Origin: Rothia nasimurium
GTDB taxonomy: Bacteria > Actinomycetota > Actinomycetes > Actinomycetales > Micrococcaceae
Assembly (NCBI RefSeq): GCF_928391935.1
Contig: NZ_CAKMTD010000001.1
Coordinates: 372,001-436,000, forward strand
Reading direction: 5' to 3'
Length of the DNA: 64,000 bases
This document shows positions 36,891-44,910 of the stretch, one piece after another. Numbering within the stretch: position 1 is the first letter of the stretch; every line of letters starts with the position of its first letter. The notes beneath the pieces were generated by a model, which was not told the origin of the DNA, searched no databases, and saw nothing but the letters and a program-made list of their open reading frames with translations. Position numbers and translations under genes: made by a program.

Positions 36891-38086
36891 ATACCTGCCT
36901 TTTTGGCTTGGGCCCAGGCGGCGGGCAGGGCAGTAAGAAGGGCGGTGACGTCGTCCTCGGTGCTGGTGTGCCCCAGGGTAAAGCGTTGGGCGCCACGGGC
37001 CTCGTCCTCGCTCAGGCCCATGGCCAGCAGGACGTGGGAGGGGCGGGGCACCCCGGCATTGCAGGCTGAACCGGTGGACGACTCCACCCCTGCCATATCG
37101 AGCAGGAAAAGCAGGGAGTCTCCCTCGCAGCCGGGGAAGGTGAAGTGGGCGTTGCCCGGTAGGCGGCTAAAAGTGCCGGTTGCTCTCTCCTGGGCGCTTT
37201 CGGGGGCGGCCCCGCGTAGCTGGGCTTCAGGTATAGCTGCTAGGACGCCCTCGATCAGGCGGTCCCGTAACTCAGCCTGGCGGCTGGCTTCGGCGAGCAG
37301 GTTCTGCCCTGCTTCGGCAGCTGCTGCGCCAAAGCCCGCGATAGAGGCAGCATCAATGGTTCCTGAACGCACGGAGCGTTCCTGCCCCCCGCCGTGGAGG
37401 ACTGGCATGAGCTGGGCGCTACGGGTGGCAATGAGCGCCCCGATACCCATGGGCCCACCAATTTTATGGGCTGAGATGGCCATGGTGGTGGCACCGGATT
37501 CCTTGAAGTTCACCGGCAGGGTGCCAAAAGCCTGGACGGCATCCGTGTGAAAGGGAATTCCAAATTCTGCAGCTACAGCGGCGATTTCTGCGACGGGCTG
37601 CACGGTACCCACCTCGTTGTTGGCCCACATGACGGTCACCAGGGCAACAGTCGCTGGGCTCTCACCCACAGCCTGCCGAACCGCTTCGGCGCTCACCACA
37701 CCGAGGTCGTCCGGAGCGACCCAAACAACCTCAGCCCCCTCGTGATTTTCGAGCCACTCAACAGCATCACCGACAGCATGGTGCTCAATACCCGAGACAA
37801 TAATGCGGGTAGCCTCCGGGTGAGCCTCTTGGCGTTTCCAAAAAAGACCCTTGACCGCCAGATTGTCAGCTTCAGTACCGCCAGAAGTAAAGATAATCTC
37901 AGCGGCATCGCACCCGGCAACCCGCGCGATACGCTCGCGGGCGTACTCAACAGTAGCGCGGGCAGAACGGCCCGCTGAATGCAGGGACGAAGGGTTGCCG
38001 CCGATTTTCATCTGCTCTACCACAGCATCAATAGCCTGAGGGAGCATGGGGGTGGTGGCGGCGTGGTCCAGGTAGACCCGGGGCAT
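36854..38086 (-). CDS. Cysteine desulfurase (IscS/NifS class)
   Basis: This 410-residue PLP enzyme takes sulfur from cysteine. It shows YLDHAATTPM at the start, the lysine-bearing AISAHKIGGPMGIGAL near residue 204, and the catalytic cysteine loop STGSACNAGVPRPSHVL near 340. Its neighbours mnmA downstream and trmL divergent suggest that tRNA thiolation is one use of the sulfur. GGAAAGG serves as ribosome site. The C-terminal 12 codons lie in a repeated sequence, so the end of this protein may have been reshaped by the duplication. Confidence 0.94.
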   Translation of the reverse strand: MPRVYLDHAATTPMLPQAIDAVVEQMKIGGNPSSLHSAGRSARATVEYARERIARVAGCDAAEIIFTSGGTEADNLAVKGLFWKRQEAHPEATRIIVSGIEHHAVGDAVEWLENHEGAEVVWVAPDDLGVVSAEAVRQAVGESPATVALVTVMWANNEVGTVQPVAEIAAVAAEFGIPFHTDAVQAFGTLPVNFKESGATTMAISAHKIGGPMGIGALIATRSAQLMPVLHGGGQERSVRSGTIDAASIAGFGAAAAEAGQNLLAEASRQAELRDRLIEGVLAAIPEAQLRGAAPESAQERATGTFSRLPGNAHFTFPGCEGDSLLFLLDMAGVESSTGSACNAGVPRPSHVLLAMGLSEDEARGAQRFTLGHTSTEDDVTALLTALPAAWAQAKKAGMAGHAPDAARWN

Positions 38087-38220
38087 GGGCGCTGGCCTTT
38101 CCGTGGCGATTGGTCAAAACAATTCAGCCTTCCATCATACTCCCCTGGTTGCTGGCGGGGCTATGGACTGCTTCACCTTCTCAACAGCGCCCACCGCGCT
38201 TTTATTTCGCGGCGGGCGCG

Positions 38221-38232
38221 TACACTGGTGGG
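38221..38232 (+). promoter_or_regulatory. -10 box for a leaderless trmL mRNA
   Basis: TACACT (38221-38226) is followed by six bases and the GTG start of trmL at 38233, the exact spacing for transcription to begin at the start codon. No convincing -35 is visible. Confidence 0.6.
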
Positions 38233-38700
38233 GTGTTCAAGATTCTTTTTTATACCCCTGAGATTCCGGGGAATACCGGTAATGCGATTCGTCTAGCTGC
38301 GATTACGGGTGCTGAGTTGCACCTGGTCAAACCTTTGGGCTTCAACTTTGAGGACGCCAACCTGCGCCGGGCGGGCCTGGATTACCACGATTTGGCTGTG
38401 GTGACGGTTCACGAGACTCTGGAGGACGCCTGGGAGGCCCTTGCCCCGGCCCGCGTCTTTGCCTTCACCACCACCGCCCAGAAAAATTTTGCAGACATTG
38501 AGTACCAGAAGGGGGACGTACTCATGTTTGGCCCCGAGTCGGTGGGCCTCCCTGAAGACGTCCAGAGCGACCCCCACATCACGGAGAGGGTCAAGATTCC
38601 CATGGTTCCGGGCCGTCGGTCCCTGAACCTGGCCAATAGTGCCTCGATTGCTGTGTTTGAGGCCTGGCGGCAGCACGGTTTTCCAGGGGGTAAGATCTAG
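38233..38700 (+). CDS. trmL: tRNA (cytidine(34)-2'-O)-methyltransferase TrmL
   Basis: This 155-residue SPOUT-class methyltransferase modifies the wobble ribose of leucine tRNAs. The trefoil-knot motifs are FYTPEIPGNTGNAIRL near residue 6, LMFGPESVGLPEDV near 97 and MVPGRRSLNLANSASIAVFE near 123. It starts at GTG 38233; the frame is open further upstream but without homology. It is divergent from the cysteine desulfurase gene. Confidence 0.93.
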   Translation: MFKILFYTPEIPGNTGNAIRLAAITGAELHLVKPLGFNFEDANLRRAGLDYHDLAVVTVHETLEDAWEALAPARVFAFTTTAQKNFADIEYQKGDVLMFGPESVGLPEDVQSDPHITERVKIPMVPGRRSLNLANSASIAVFEAWRQHGFPGGKI

Positions 38701-38721
38701 GGCCACGGTGGCTTAAAACAG

Positions 38722-38764
38722 CCTGCCGGTAGCTTCCAAGTGAGGAAGCTACCGGCAGGTTTTT
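38722..38764. terminator. Terminator between trmL and the HtrA-like gene
   Basis: The perfect 16-bp stem CCTGCCGGTAGCTTCC/GGAAGCTACCGGCAGG with an AAGTGA loop is followed by TTTTTC. Confidence 0.92.
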
Positions 38765-38777
38765 CTTGTGTATGAGG

Positions 38778-40364
38778 TTAGGAGTCTGCCTGGCCCAGGG
38801 TGACCTTGATGTCCTGGGTTTGGCCGTTGCGTTGAACGGTGAGGGTGACTTCTTCACCGGCAGCTGCCTGGCGGACGGTGGCGGTGAGCTCGGTAGCGTC
38901 GGTGATAGCCCGGCCGTTGACGGCAACCACCACGTCGTTGGCCTTAAGACCGGCCTTTTCTGCTGCTCCCCCGCTGCTGACTTCGCGAATCAGGGCGCCG
39001 TCGCCAAAGGCTTCGGAGGAGTCGTTGTTGGCCGGGGAGGTGGTGACGGTGGCACCGAGGAGGCCGTGGGTGGCTGAGCCGTTGTCGATGATTTCCTGGG
39101 CGACGCGTTTGGCGTAGTTGATGGGAATGGCGAAGCCCACGCCGATACTGCCGCTGGTGGAGGTGCTGCTTGAGTCGGTGGAGGCAATGGCCACGTTAAT
39201 GCCGATGACTTCACCACTGGCGTTGATGAGGGCGCCACCGGAGTTGCCGGGGTTAACCGCAGCGTCGGTCTGGATCACGTTGATGGAGATAGTGGAGCTA
39301 GCTGTGGTGCTCTGGCTCTGCTGGCCGGGGATTTCGAACTGGAAGGGGGAGGACCCAAAAGGATCAGTAGACCCGGTGTCGGTTCCCTCAGGTGCAGCAG
39401 AAGAAGCCACTTCAATGGTTCGAACCAGGTTAGAAACCACACCGGTTGTGACGGTGTTAGACAGGCCCAGGGGTGCGCCAATGGCGACGGTGGTATCCCC
39501 AACGTTGAGGTTGTCTGAATCGCCCAGAGTGGCGGGGGTGAGGGTCAGGCCGCTGATGTCGTCCAGCTTGATGACGGCGAGGTCACTGGTGGGGTCAGTT
39601 CCGACGACGGTGGCGGTGCGGACGGTGCCGTCAGCCAGCTGCACTTCGATGGAGGCGTTGGCTGTAGCCCCGTCGAGGGTGACGACGTGAGTGTTGGTCA
39701 GAATGTGGCCCTCCCCGTCCAGGATCACACCGGAGCCTGAGCCGGAGGCGCTGCTGGATGCGGCGGAAATGGTGACGGTTGAGGGGGTTGCCTTAGCGGC
39801 GGCAGCCGTCACCTCATTGACTGAATCGGTGTTATTGACGATGGTGGTGCCCGAGGACACTGAGGCCAGGGTGCTGAAGCCGCTGGAGGTTGCTGAAGTA
39901 ACGGCACCACCCACGCCACCGCCGATGAGGGCAGCGAGCAGGGCCAGGCCCACCAGGGTGGCGGTGGAGTGCTTCTTTTTGCCCTGTTCGGTGTAGTAGA
40001 CCGGGGCCCCGTAGGCTAGGGTCTGGTCGGGGTTCTGGGTGGGCTGCTGTTCCTGGTAGAAAGAGGCCCCTGCAGCCTGCTGGTAGCTGGCTGCTGCTGC
40101 CGGGTAGGCGGCCTGGGCAGGCTGGGGATGAACGCCAGCCTGGATCTGCTCATAGGACGCGGACGCGGCAGCCCTACCCTCCTGCTGGGCCGGGTTGTAG
40201 GTGCCCATCAGCGACTCAGAGCCAGCAGGCTGAGCGGCCCCCTCGGTGGCAGCCTCAGAACCCCCTGTCGCAGAAGCCCCTGTAGGAGGGGTCTTCTGGG
40301 CGGGGAAAGGGACGGTCGGGTCGTCGGCGGCGTTTGAGGGCTGGTCCCAGGGGTTCTGTGTCAT
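38778..40364 (-). CDS. HtrA/DegP-like membrane serine protease with PDZ domain
   Basis: This 528-residue protein has a cytoplasmic N-terminus of about 130 residues rich in Q, A, P and Y, one membrane helix (LVGLALLAALIGGGVGGAV), a trypsin-like domain with the triad in TNTHVVT, TSDLAVIKL and NPGNSGGALIN, and one C-terminal PDZ domain (KAGLKANDVVVAVNGR). Such proteases degrade or refold damaged exported proteins. In actinobacteria htrA genes often respond to MtrAB or extracytoplasmic sigma factors; no such promoter was recognised here. Confidence 0.93.
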   Translation of the reverse strand: MTQNPWDQPSNAADDPTVPFPAQKTPPTGASATGGSEAATEGAAQPAGSESLMGTYNPAQQEGRAAASASYEQIQAGVHPQPAQAAYPAAAASYQQAAGASFYQEQQPTQNPDQTLAYGAPVYYTEQGKKKHSTATLVGLALLAALIGGGVGGAVTSATSSGFSTLASVSSGTTIVNNTDSVNEVTAAAAKATPSTVTISAASSSASGSGSGVILDGEGHILTNTHVVTLDGATANASIEVQLADGTVRTATVVGTDPTSDLAVIKLDDISGLTLTPATLGDSDNLNVGDTTVAIGAPLGLSNTVTTGVVSNLVRTIEVASSAAPEGTDTGSTDPFGSSPFQFEIPGQQSQSTTASSTISINVIQTDAAVNPGNSGGALINASGEVIGINVAIASTDSSSTSTSGSIGVGFAIPINYAKRVAQEIIDNGSATHGLLGATVTTSPANNDSSEAFGDGALIREVSSGGAAEKAGLKANDVVVAVNGRAITDATELTATVRQAAAGEEVTLTVQRNGQTQDIKVTLGQADS

Positions 40365-40618
40365 CGGGAGGTCACTTCTTTCAACTCACAGGTGGCTACT
40401 GCCAATCTTGATTTTCTCTGTAGATAACTATGCTCCACCGGTCTGTGTCTCAGATGTAGCAAAGCTGAGTGTTTGCTGTACGTGCCCTCGGTGGCCTACC
40501 CCACCGCGTCCTACCGGCCCTGTGCCCAGGGTGAACGCCCCCCACACGAAAAGCCCCAGCCCAGCTTATCCCCCGATAGAATAGGCTCACACAGTGCACC
40601 TACCACGAAGAGGTATTG

Positions 40619-42649
40619 ATGAAACGCACACCGGCTTTGACCGCGGCCGTCCTTGCCGCCCTCAGCCTGGGAATCGCAACCCCAGCCCTTGCCGAAGAAC
40701 CGTTCGACCTTGACCCCGGCGTCCGAATCAGCGACACCACCGGGGCCCTCGGCAACACCAGCCAGCTCAGCGAATCCCTGGCAGACCTCACCGCCAGCCG
40801 GCAGGTAAACCTCTTCGTCATCACCATCGACGAGTTCGAAGACCCCACCAGCTCCGCCGACTGGGCCACCCAGTTCGCCACCCTCAACAATATGGGCAGC
40901 AACGACGTCCTGCTCGTGATCGCCACCGAAGCCCGCCAGGCCTACTTCATTGCTGGGTCCACAGGCCTGCTCTCAGCCTCCCAACAAGAAGACATCTACC
41001 AGAACTACATCTTCCCCAAGCTGGCAGACTCCGACTACCTCGGGGCAGCAGAGGCAGCTGTCACCGGGATTAACGAGACGCTCTCCTCCTCAAGTGGCAC
41101 CGCCGCGGCTGTGGCGGGCCGGGCCACTGAAATGGTCGGAGGGGCCGCCACCCTCCTCGGGGTTGCCGCCGTCGCAGGTGGCGGGGCCTATGTACTCTCC
41201 CGCTCCCGCAAAACCAAGCGCACCCCCGGCCCCCAGGGCCGCCCCCGTCCTACCACCGGGCCAGCAGGCCCAGCCCCCAGCCTAGAGCAGCTCCGCACCC
41301 AGGCCGGGCACCTGCTCGTCCAGACCGACGACGCCATCGCCCACTCCCTGCAAGAAGTCGAGTTCGCCCGCCTCCAGTACGGCGACGCTGAAGTGGCGCC
41401 CTTCGTCCGAGCTATCGAACAGGCCAAGGCCCACATGCAGCGATCCTTCCAGCTCCAAAAACAGCTGGACGACGAAATCCCCGATACCGAGGCCGACCAG
41501 AGAGCCTGGCTCACCGAAATTATCGGACGCACCCAGGACGCCCAAAAAGCCTTGTCAGAACAGGTAGCTAACTTCACCAAGCTCCGCAAGCTCGAAGACA
41601 ACGCCCCCACAGCCCTAGCCTCCCTCCGCCAGCAGATCACCGCCGTCGAGGCTCTCTTCCCTGCCGCCCAGGCCGCCCTGGACCGGCTCGGGGCAACCTA
41701 CGCTCCCACAGCCTTCGGGGTAGTAGCCGACAACGTCACCGAAGCCCGCAACCGCCTCAACTTCGCCCAAGAATCAGCCCAGGAGGCCGAGGGCCACCTG
41801 GCAAGCAATCGCAGTGCAGCCATCATGGAACTTCGCGCAGGCGAAGAAGGAATCGGGCAGGCCAAGGGCCTCCTAGAAGCCGTACACAAGGCTGAAACCG
41901 ACCTGGGCTCCATGTCCGCCAGCTTGGACAACGCCCTCATCATCGCCGACCGCGACGTCGCTACCGCCCGGGAGCTGGCCCGCACCGGAGCCCCCAACAG
42001 CCCCCAACTTTCAGCAGCAGCCGCCGGGGTACAGGCCGTCCTGGGGCAGATCAGGTCAGAACGCTCCTCCGGACTCATCGACCCCTACCTGCTCAACACC
42101 CGCCTCCACGAAGTCAGGTCCGACCTCGACGCCGCCCTGGGAATCGTCCGGCAGGAACACGAAACGGTTCACAGCGCCCGCGAATCCCTCTCCCACGCCC
42201 TCGTCTCAGCCCAGGCCCAGGTATCAGCGGCCTCCGACTATGTGTGGGCCCGACGCGGAGGGGTCAAGTCAGAAGCCCGCACCCGCCTCCGCGAGGCCGA
42301 ACGCAACCTCTCAGAAGCCCAGAAGCTGCAGACCACCGACCCGGTAACAGCCCTAGCCCGCGCCAACGAGGCAATCCGCCTGGCAAGTGACGCCCAGAGG
42401 ATCGCCCGCTCAGATGTAGATTCCTTCAACCGCCGCAATTCCTACCGGCCCGGCCCTGTATCCGGGGGTAACTTCAACTCCGCCATGTTGGGAGGTATCC
42501 TGCTGGGCACCCTCCTAGGGGGTAACAACAACTCCAGCTCCTCTGGCGGAAGCTGGGGTGGAGGAACCTTCGGCGGAGGCTTCGGCGGAGGTGGCTTCAG
42601 CGGCGGGGGCGGCTTCGGCAGTGGCGGCGGCGCAGGAGGAAACTTCTAA
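40619..42649 (+). CDS. Secreted/membrane TPM-domain protein with glycine-rich tail
   Basis: This 676-residue protein starts at ATG 40619 (AGAGG upstream). It has a signal peptide ending ATPALA and a TPM domain at about residues 30-160 (RISDTTGALG, FVITIDEFEDP, VLLVIATEARQAYF). A membrane helix lies near 172-192, followed by a long helical, probably coiled-coil region (about 200-600). The last 60 residues are glycine-rich (GGGTFGGGFGGGGFSGGG). TPM proteins are thylakoid/envelope-associated and some have phosphatase activity. PspA follows after 139 bp, so a role in membrane maintenance is likely by association. Confidence 0.9.
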   Translation: MKRTPALTAAVLAALSLGIATPALAEEPFDLDPGVRISDTTGALGNTSQLSESLADLTASRQVNLFVITIDEFEDPTSSADWATQFATLNNMGSNDVLLVIATEARQAYFIAGSTGLLSASQQEDIYQNYIFPKLADSDYLGAAEAAVTGINETLSSSSGTAAAVAGRATEMVGGAATLLGVAAVAGGGAYVLSRSRKTKRTPGPQGRPRPTTGPAGPAPSLEQLRTQAGHLLVQTDDAIAHSLQEVEFARLQYGDAEVAPFVRAIEQAKAHMQRSFQLQKQLDDEIPDTEADQRAWLTEIIGRTQDAQKALSEQVANFTKLRKLEDNAPTALASLRQQITAVEALFPAAQAALDRLGATYAPTAFGVVADNVTEARNRLNFAQESAQEAEGHLASNRSAAIMELRAGEEGIGQAKGLLEAVHKAETDLGSMSASLDNALIIADRDVATARELARTGAPNSPQLSAAAAGVQAVLGQIRSERSSGLIDPYLLNTRLHEVRSDLDAALGIVRQEHETVHSARESLSHALVSAQAQVSAASDYVWARRGGVKSEARTRLREAERNLSEAQKLQTTDPVTALARANEAIRLASDAQRIARSDVDSFNRRNSYRPGPVSGGNFNSAMLGGILLGTLLGGNNNSSSSGGSWGGGTFGGGFGGGGFSGGGGFGSGGGAGGNF

Positions 42650-42788
42650 GCCAAGCACTTTCGCTCACAACGTAGCACCCGCCGGTGTTTCGCACCCCCA
42701 CTTTCACTTTTACTTGCCACAATAAACCTCAAGAGGTCCCAGCAATCCCGCTGCCGAACCTCAACCACCGCACCGAAAGGTAAACCCC

Positions 42789-43502
42789 ATGGTAAAGCAG
42801 ACCATCTTTAGCCGTATCGCCCAGCTCACCAAGGCCAACATCAACGCCCTGCTCGACGCAGCAGAGGACCCCCAGAAAATGCTGGATCAGATGGTTCGTG
42901 ACTACACCAACAACATCGCCGAAGCTGAGCAGGCCGTAGCCCAGACCATCGGCAACCTGCGTATGCTCGAAGCAGACTACGCAGAAGACACCCGCGAGGC
43001 CACCGAATGGGGCGCCAAGGCCCTGGCCGCCTCAAACAAGGCTGACGAGTTCCGCGCAGCAGGCGACACCGCCAACGCTGATAAGTTCGACAACCTGGCC
43101 AAGATTGCCATAGGCCGCCAAATGCAGGCAGAGAACGAGGCTGCTGCTATTGCTCCCCAGATTGAGGTTCAGACCAAGGTTGTTGACCAGCTCAAGAACG
43201 GCCTGACCCAGATGAAGGAGAAGCTGGTTGAGGTCAAGCGTAAGCGCGATGAGCTGGTAGCCCGCCAGAAGACCGCTGCCGCCCAGTCCCAGGTCAATGA
43301 TGCCCTCAAGTCCTTCAACGTCATGGACCCCACCAGCGAAATTGCCCGTTTTGAGGACAAGGTCCGTCGTGAAGAGGCCCGTGTCATCGGCCAGCAGGAA
43401 CTTGCTGCCTCCTCTCTGGACGCCCAGTTCAACGACCTGGAAGAACTTGGCCGCCAGTCTGAGCTGGACGCCCGCCTGGCCGCTCTCAAGGCCGGTAAGT
43501 AG
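42789..43502 (+). CDS. pspA: PspA/IM30 (ESCRT-III-like) membrane stress protein
   Basis: This 237-residue protein is almost entirely coiled coil. Its amphipathic N-terminus (SRIAQLTKANINALLDAAED) and the segment MLDQMVRDYTNNIAEAEQAV are typical of PspA/Vipp1, which polymerise on damaged membranes. GAAAGG six bases upstream supports the ATG at 42789. It directly follows the TPM-domain gene. Confidence 0.94.
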   Translation: MVKQTIFSRIAQLTKANINALLDAAEDPQKMLDQMVRDYTNNIAEAEQAVAQTIGNLRMLEADYAEDTREATEWGAKALAASNKADEFRAAGDTANADKFDNLAKIAIGRQMQAENEAAAIAPQIEVQTKVVDQLKNGLTQMKEKLVEVKRKRDELVARQKTAAAQSQVNDALKSFNVMDPTSEIARFEDKVRREEARVIGQQELAASSLDAQFNDLEELGRQSELDARLAALKAGK

Positions 43503-43542
43503 GCCCTAGCCGTCCTGCCCGGGGCTCTCCCCTGGGCCCACG

Positions 43543-43584
43543 AAAAACCCCACTGCCCAGCTGGTGCTGGCAGTGGGGTTTTTT
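43543..43584. terminator. Bidirectional terminator pspA/udk
   Basis: Arms AAAAACCCCACTGCC and GGCAGTGGGGTTTTT, extended by CAGC/GCTG across one bulge, lie between convergent genes. Confidence 0.92.
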
Positions 43585-43603
43585 GTTCAGTCCTGGTTCC
43601 CGG

Positions 43604-44224
43604 TTAGGAGGTGGGCAGGTCTAGGTGGCCGGTGATCCGGTGGAAGAGCATGTCGAGGGCTACGAGGTTGACGCCTTCGGGAATGATGATGTCTGCATGC
43701 TTTTTGGAGGGCTCAACGTGGAGCTCGTGCATGGGCTTGACGGTGGTGAGGTACTGGGCTTCGACGGATTCGATGGTTCGGCCTCGTTCGATGACGTCGC
43801 GGCGCAGGCGGCGCAGGATTCGGACGTCGGCGTCGGTATCGACAAAGATTTTGATGTCGCAGAGGTCCCGGATCTCGGGTTCTACGAAGATGAGGATCCC
43901 TTCGAGGATGATAATGGGCTGGGGTTCTACGATGAGGGTGTCGTCTGACCTGTTGTGGGCGGAAAAATCGTAGACCGGGGTTTCGATGGTCTGTCCGGCA
44001 ATCAGGGCCTTGAGCTGGGTGATGAGCAAGTCGTTGTCGAAGGCTTCTGGGGCGTCGTAATTGAGCAGTTCGCGTTCCTCGTAGGTGAGGTGGTCGTTCC
44101 GCTTGTAGTAGTTGTCGTGGTAGATGACCCCGACCTTGCCGTCGAATCGTTCGATGAGGGTGTTGGTGAGGGTGGTTTTGCCGGAGCCGGTGCCACCGGC
44201 GATACCGATAATGAGGGGTTTCAC
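43604..44224 (-). CDS. udk: Uridine kinase
   Basis: This 206-residue P-loop kinase phosphorylates uridine and cytidine for salvage. It shows GIAGGTGSGKTTL near residue 7, HDNYYKRNDHLTYEER near 36 and DTDADVRILRRLRRDVIERGR near 128. The length is typical of bacterial Udk. It is a single-gene unit on the minus strand; its promoter must lie in the AT-richer stretch just above 44225. Confidence 0.94.
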   Translation of the reverse strand: MKPLIIGIAGGTGSGKTTLTNTLIERFDGKVGVIYHDNYYKRNDHLTYEERELLNYDAPEAFDNDLLITQLKALIAGQTIETPVYDFSAHNRSDDTLIVEPQPIIILEGILIFVEPEIRDLCDIKIFVDTDADVRILRRLRRDVIERGRTIESVEAQYLTTVKPMHELHVEPSKKHADIIIPEGVNLVALDMLFHRITGHLDLPTS

Positions 44225-44514
44225 GAAGCCATGCCTATCAATTGAGGATCAAGTAATTAAGCCACCCTAAGCTTACCGTTCTGGGCTGGTAGCTGAGGCA
44301 AAACCCGGCGTGAGCCTCGGCTCCCTCTCGGGCTTTCCCCCTCACTTTGGACCATCTCGAGGTCATTTTGGGGCCTGTTTTAGCAGGTTTTTGAGCTGGT
44401 TATGGTCCAAATCTAGATTGCCCCGCCAGAACTCTCAGCCACCGCAGCTGCGTTGAGGTCTGTTGTATGTCGAGAGTGCCTTCCCCCTCTGCTCCGAATC
44501 AAAAGGGCAAGAAA
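44225..44514. other. Intergenic region upstream of udk
   Basis: No gene is visible in these 290 bp. There is a 10-bp inverted repeat, TTTGGACCAT (44346-44355) and ATGGTCCAAA (44402-44411), enclosing 46 bp that contain a small CCTG/CAGG hairpin with a T-run. A second short pair, ACTCTC (44430-44435) and GAGAGT (44472-44477), lies nearby. No known RNA family was recognised. Confidence 0.5.
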
Positions 44515-44553
44515 AAGTCGTCCCGATTGGATTCATTCCAATCGGGACGACTT
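44515..44553 (-). terminator. Strong terminator after the tRNA-like remnant
   Basis: A perfect 17-bp stem, AAGTCGTCCCGATTGGA with its complement, and a 5-nt loop are followed on the minus strand by TTTTTC. It has no protein gene to serve on that strand, which implies an RNA transcript. Confidence 0.85.
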
Positions 44554-44563
44554 ATCACATAGT

Positions 44564-44628
44564 TGCGGGGATGGAGCAGATTTTTTCCGAGCGAGGAAGT
44601 AAAAAATCTGCGGAATGACCTGCCCCGC
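44564..44628 (-). pseudogene. tRNA-fMet-like remnant or structured small RNA
   Basis: On the minus strand this 65-nt segment begins GCGGGG and ends CCCCGCA, the same acceptor pairing and discriminator as the initiator tRNA gene next to it. Between them lies an 11-bp inverted repeat, GCAGATTTTTT/AAAAAATCTGC, in place of a normal cloverleaf. The 3' flank CCCCGCAACTATGTGA resembles CCCCGCAACTCATATGA after the true tRNA, and each is followed by a hairpin terminator. It is either a decayed second tRNA-fMet copy or a small RNA derived from one. Confidence 0.5.
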
Positions 44629-44645
44629 CCCTGGAATGTTTAAAC

Positions 44646-44677
44646 GAAGAAACCCACTCTTTCGAGTGGGTTTCTTC
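44646..44677 (-). terminator. Terminator after tRNA-fMet
   Basis: The perfect 14-bp stem GAAGAAACCCACTC/GAGTGGGTTTCTTC with a 4-nt loop is followed on the minus strand by GTTTAAAC. Confidence 0.85.
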
Positions 44678-44684
44678 ATATGAG

Positions 44685-44758
44685 TTGCGGGGGCAGGATT
44701 TGAACCTGCGGCCTCCGGGTTATGAGCCCGGCGAGCTACCGAACTGCTCCACCCCGCG
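44685..44758 (-). tRNA. Initiator tRNA-fMet (CAU)
   Basis: The 74-nt cloverleaf reads from 44758 down to 44685. The acceptor stem CGCGGGG/CCCCGCA leaves the C1-A72 mismatch that marks initiator tRNA. The anticodon loop CTCATAA carries CAU (44724-44722) on a stem with three G-C pairs next to the loop, CCGGG/CCCGG. The T-arm is GCAGG-TTCAAAT-CCTGC and the discriminator is A. CCA is not encoded. Confidence 0.97.
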
Positions 44759-44770
44759 GCGACTCATTCA

Positions 44771-44799
44771 ACTATACGCATCTTGATGGCGGTGCGCAA
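44771..44799 (-). promoter_or_regulatory. Promoter of tRNA-fMet
   Basis: TTGCGC (44799-44794), 17 bp, TATAGT (44776-44771) on the minus strand places the transcription start about 6 nt before the tRNA. Confidence 0.8.
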
Positions 44800-44852
44800 G
44801 CCCAGAGGGGCATTTGTGAGTGAGAGCATATTTTCTGGTGGTGGGTGTATGG

Positions 44853-44890
44853 GGCGGCGCCCCTCCCCTGGGTGTGGGGAGAGGCGCCGT
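44853..44890 (-). terminator. Hairpin after the UPF0182 gene
   Basis: Arms around GGCGCCCCTCCCC and GGGGAGAGGCGCC pair with one mismatch just past the stop of the minus-strand gene. It lacks a T-run on that strand, so it may stabilise the 3' end rather than terminate by itself. Confidence 0.6.
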
Positions 44891-44910
44891 CTGTCGATCC
44901 CTAGCCGGTG

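Noticed and set aside
42530-42649. Short GGC/GGA repeats that might be a tandem DNA repeat or CRISPR-like array
   Set aside because: They encode the glycine-rich tail of the TPM protein and have no regular spacer structure.
44461-44560. 31-codon frame starting ATGTCGAGAGTGCC
   Set aside because: It has no ribosome site and its second half is simply the 17-bp terminator stem.
44561-44693. Attachment site of an integrative element at tRNA-fMet, from the repeated AGTTGCGGGG
   Set aside because: Only 10 bp are shared, about 120 bp apart, with no integrase or cargo; a decayed tandem tRNA copy explains it better.
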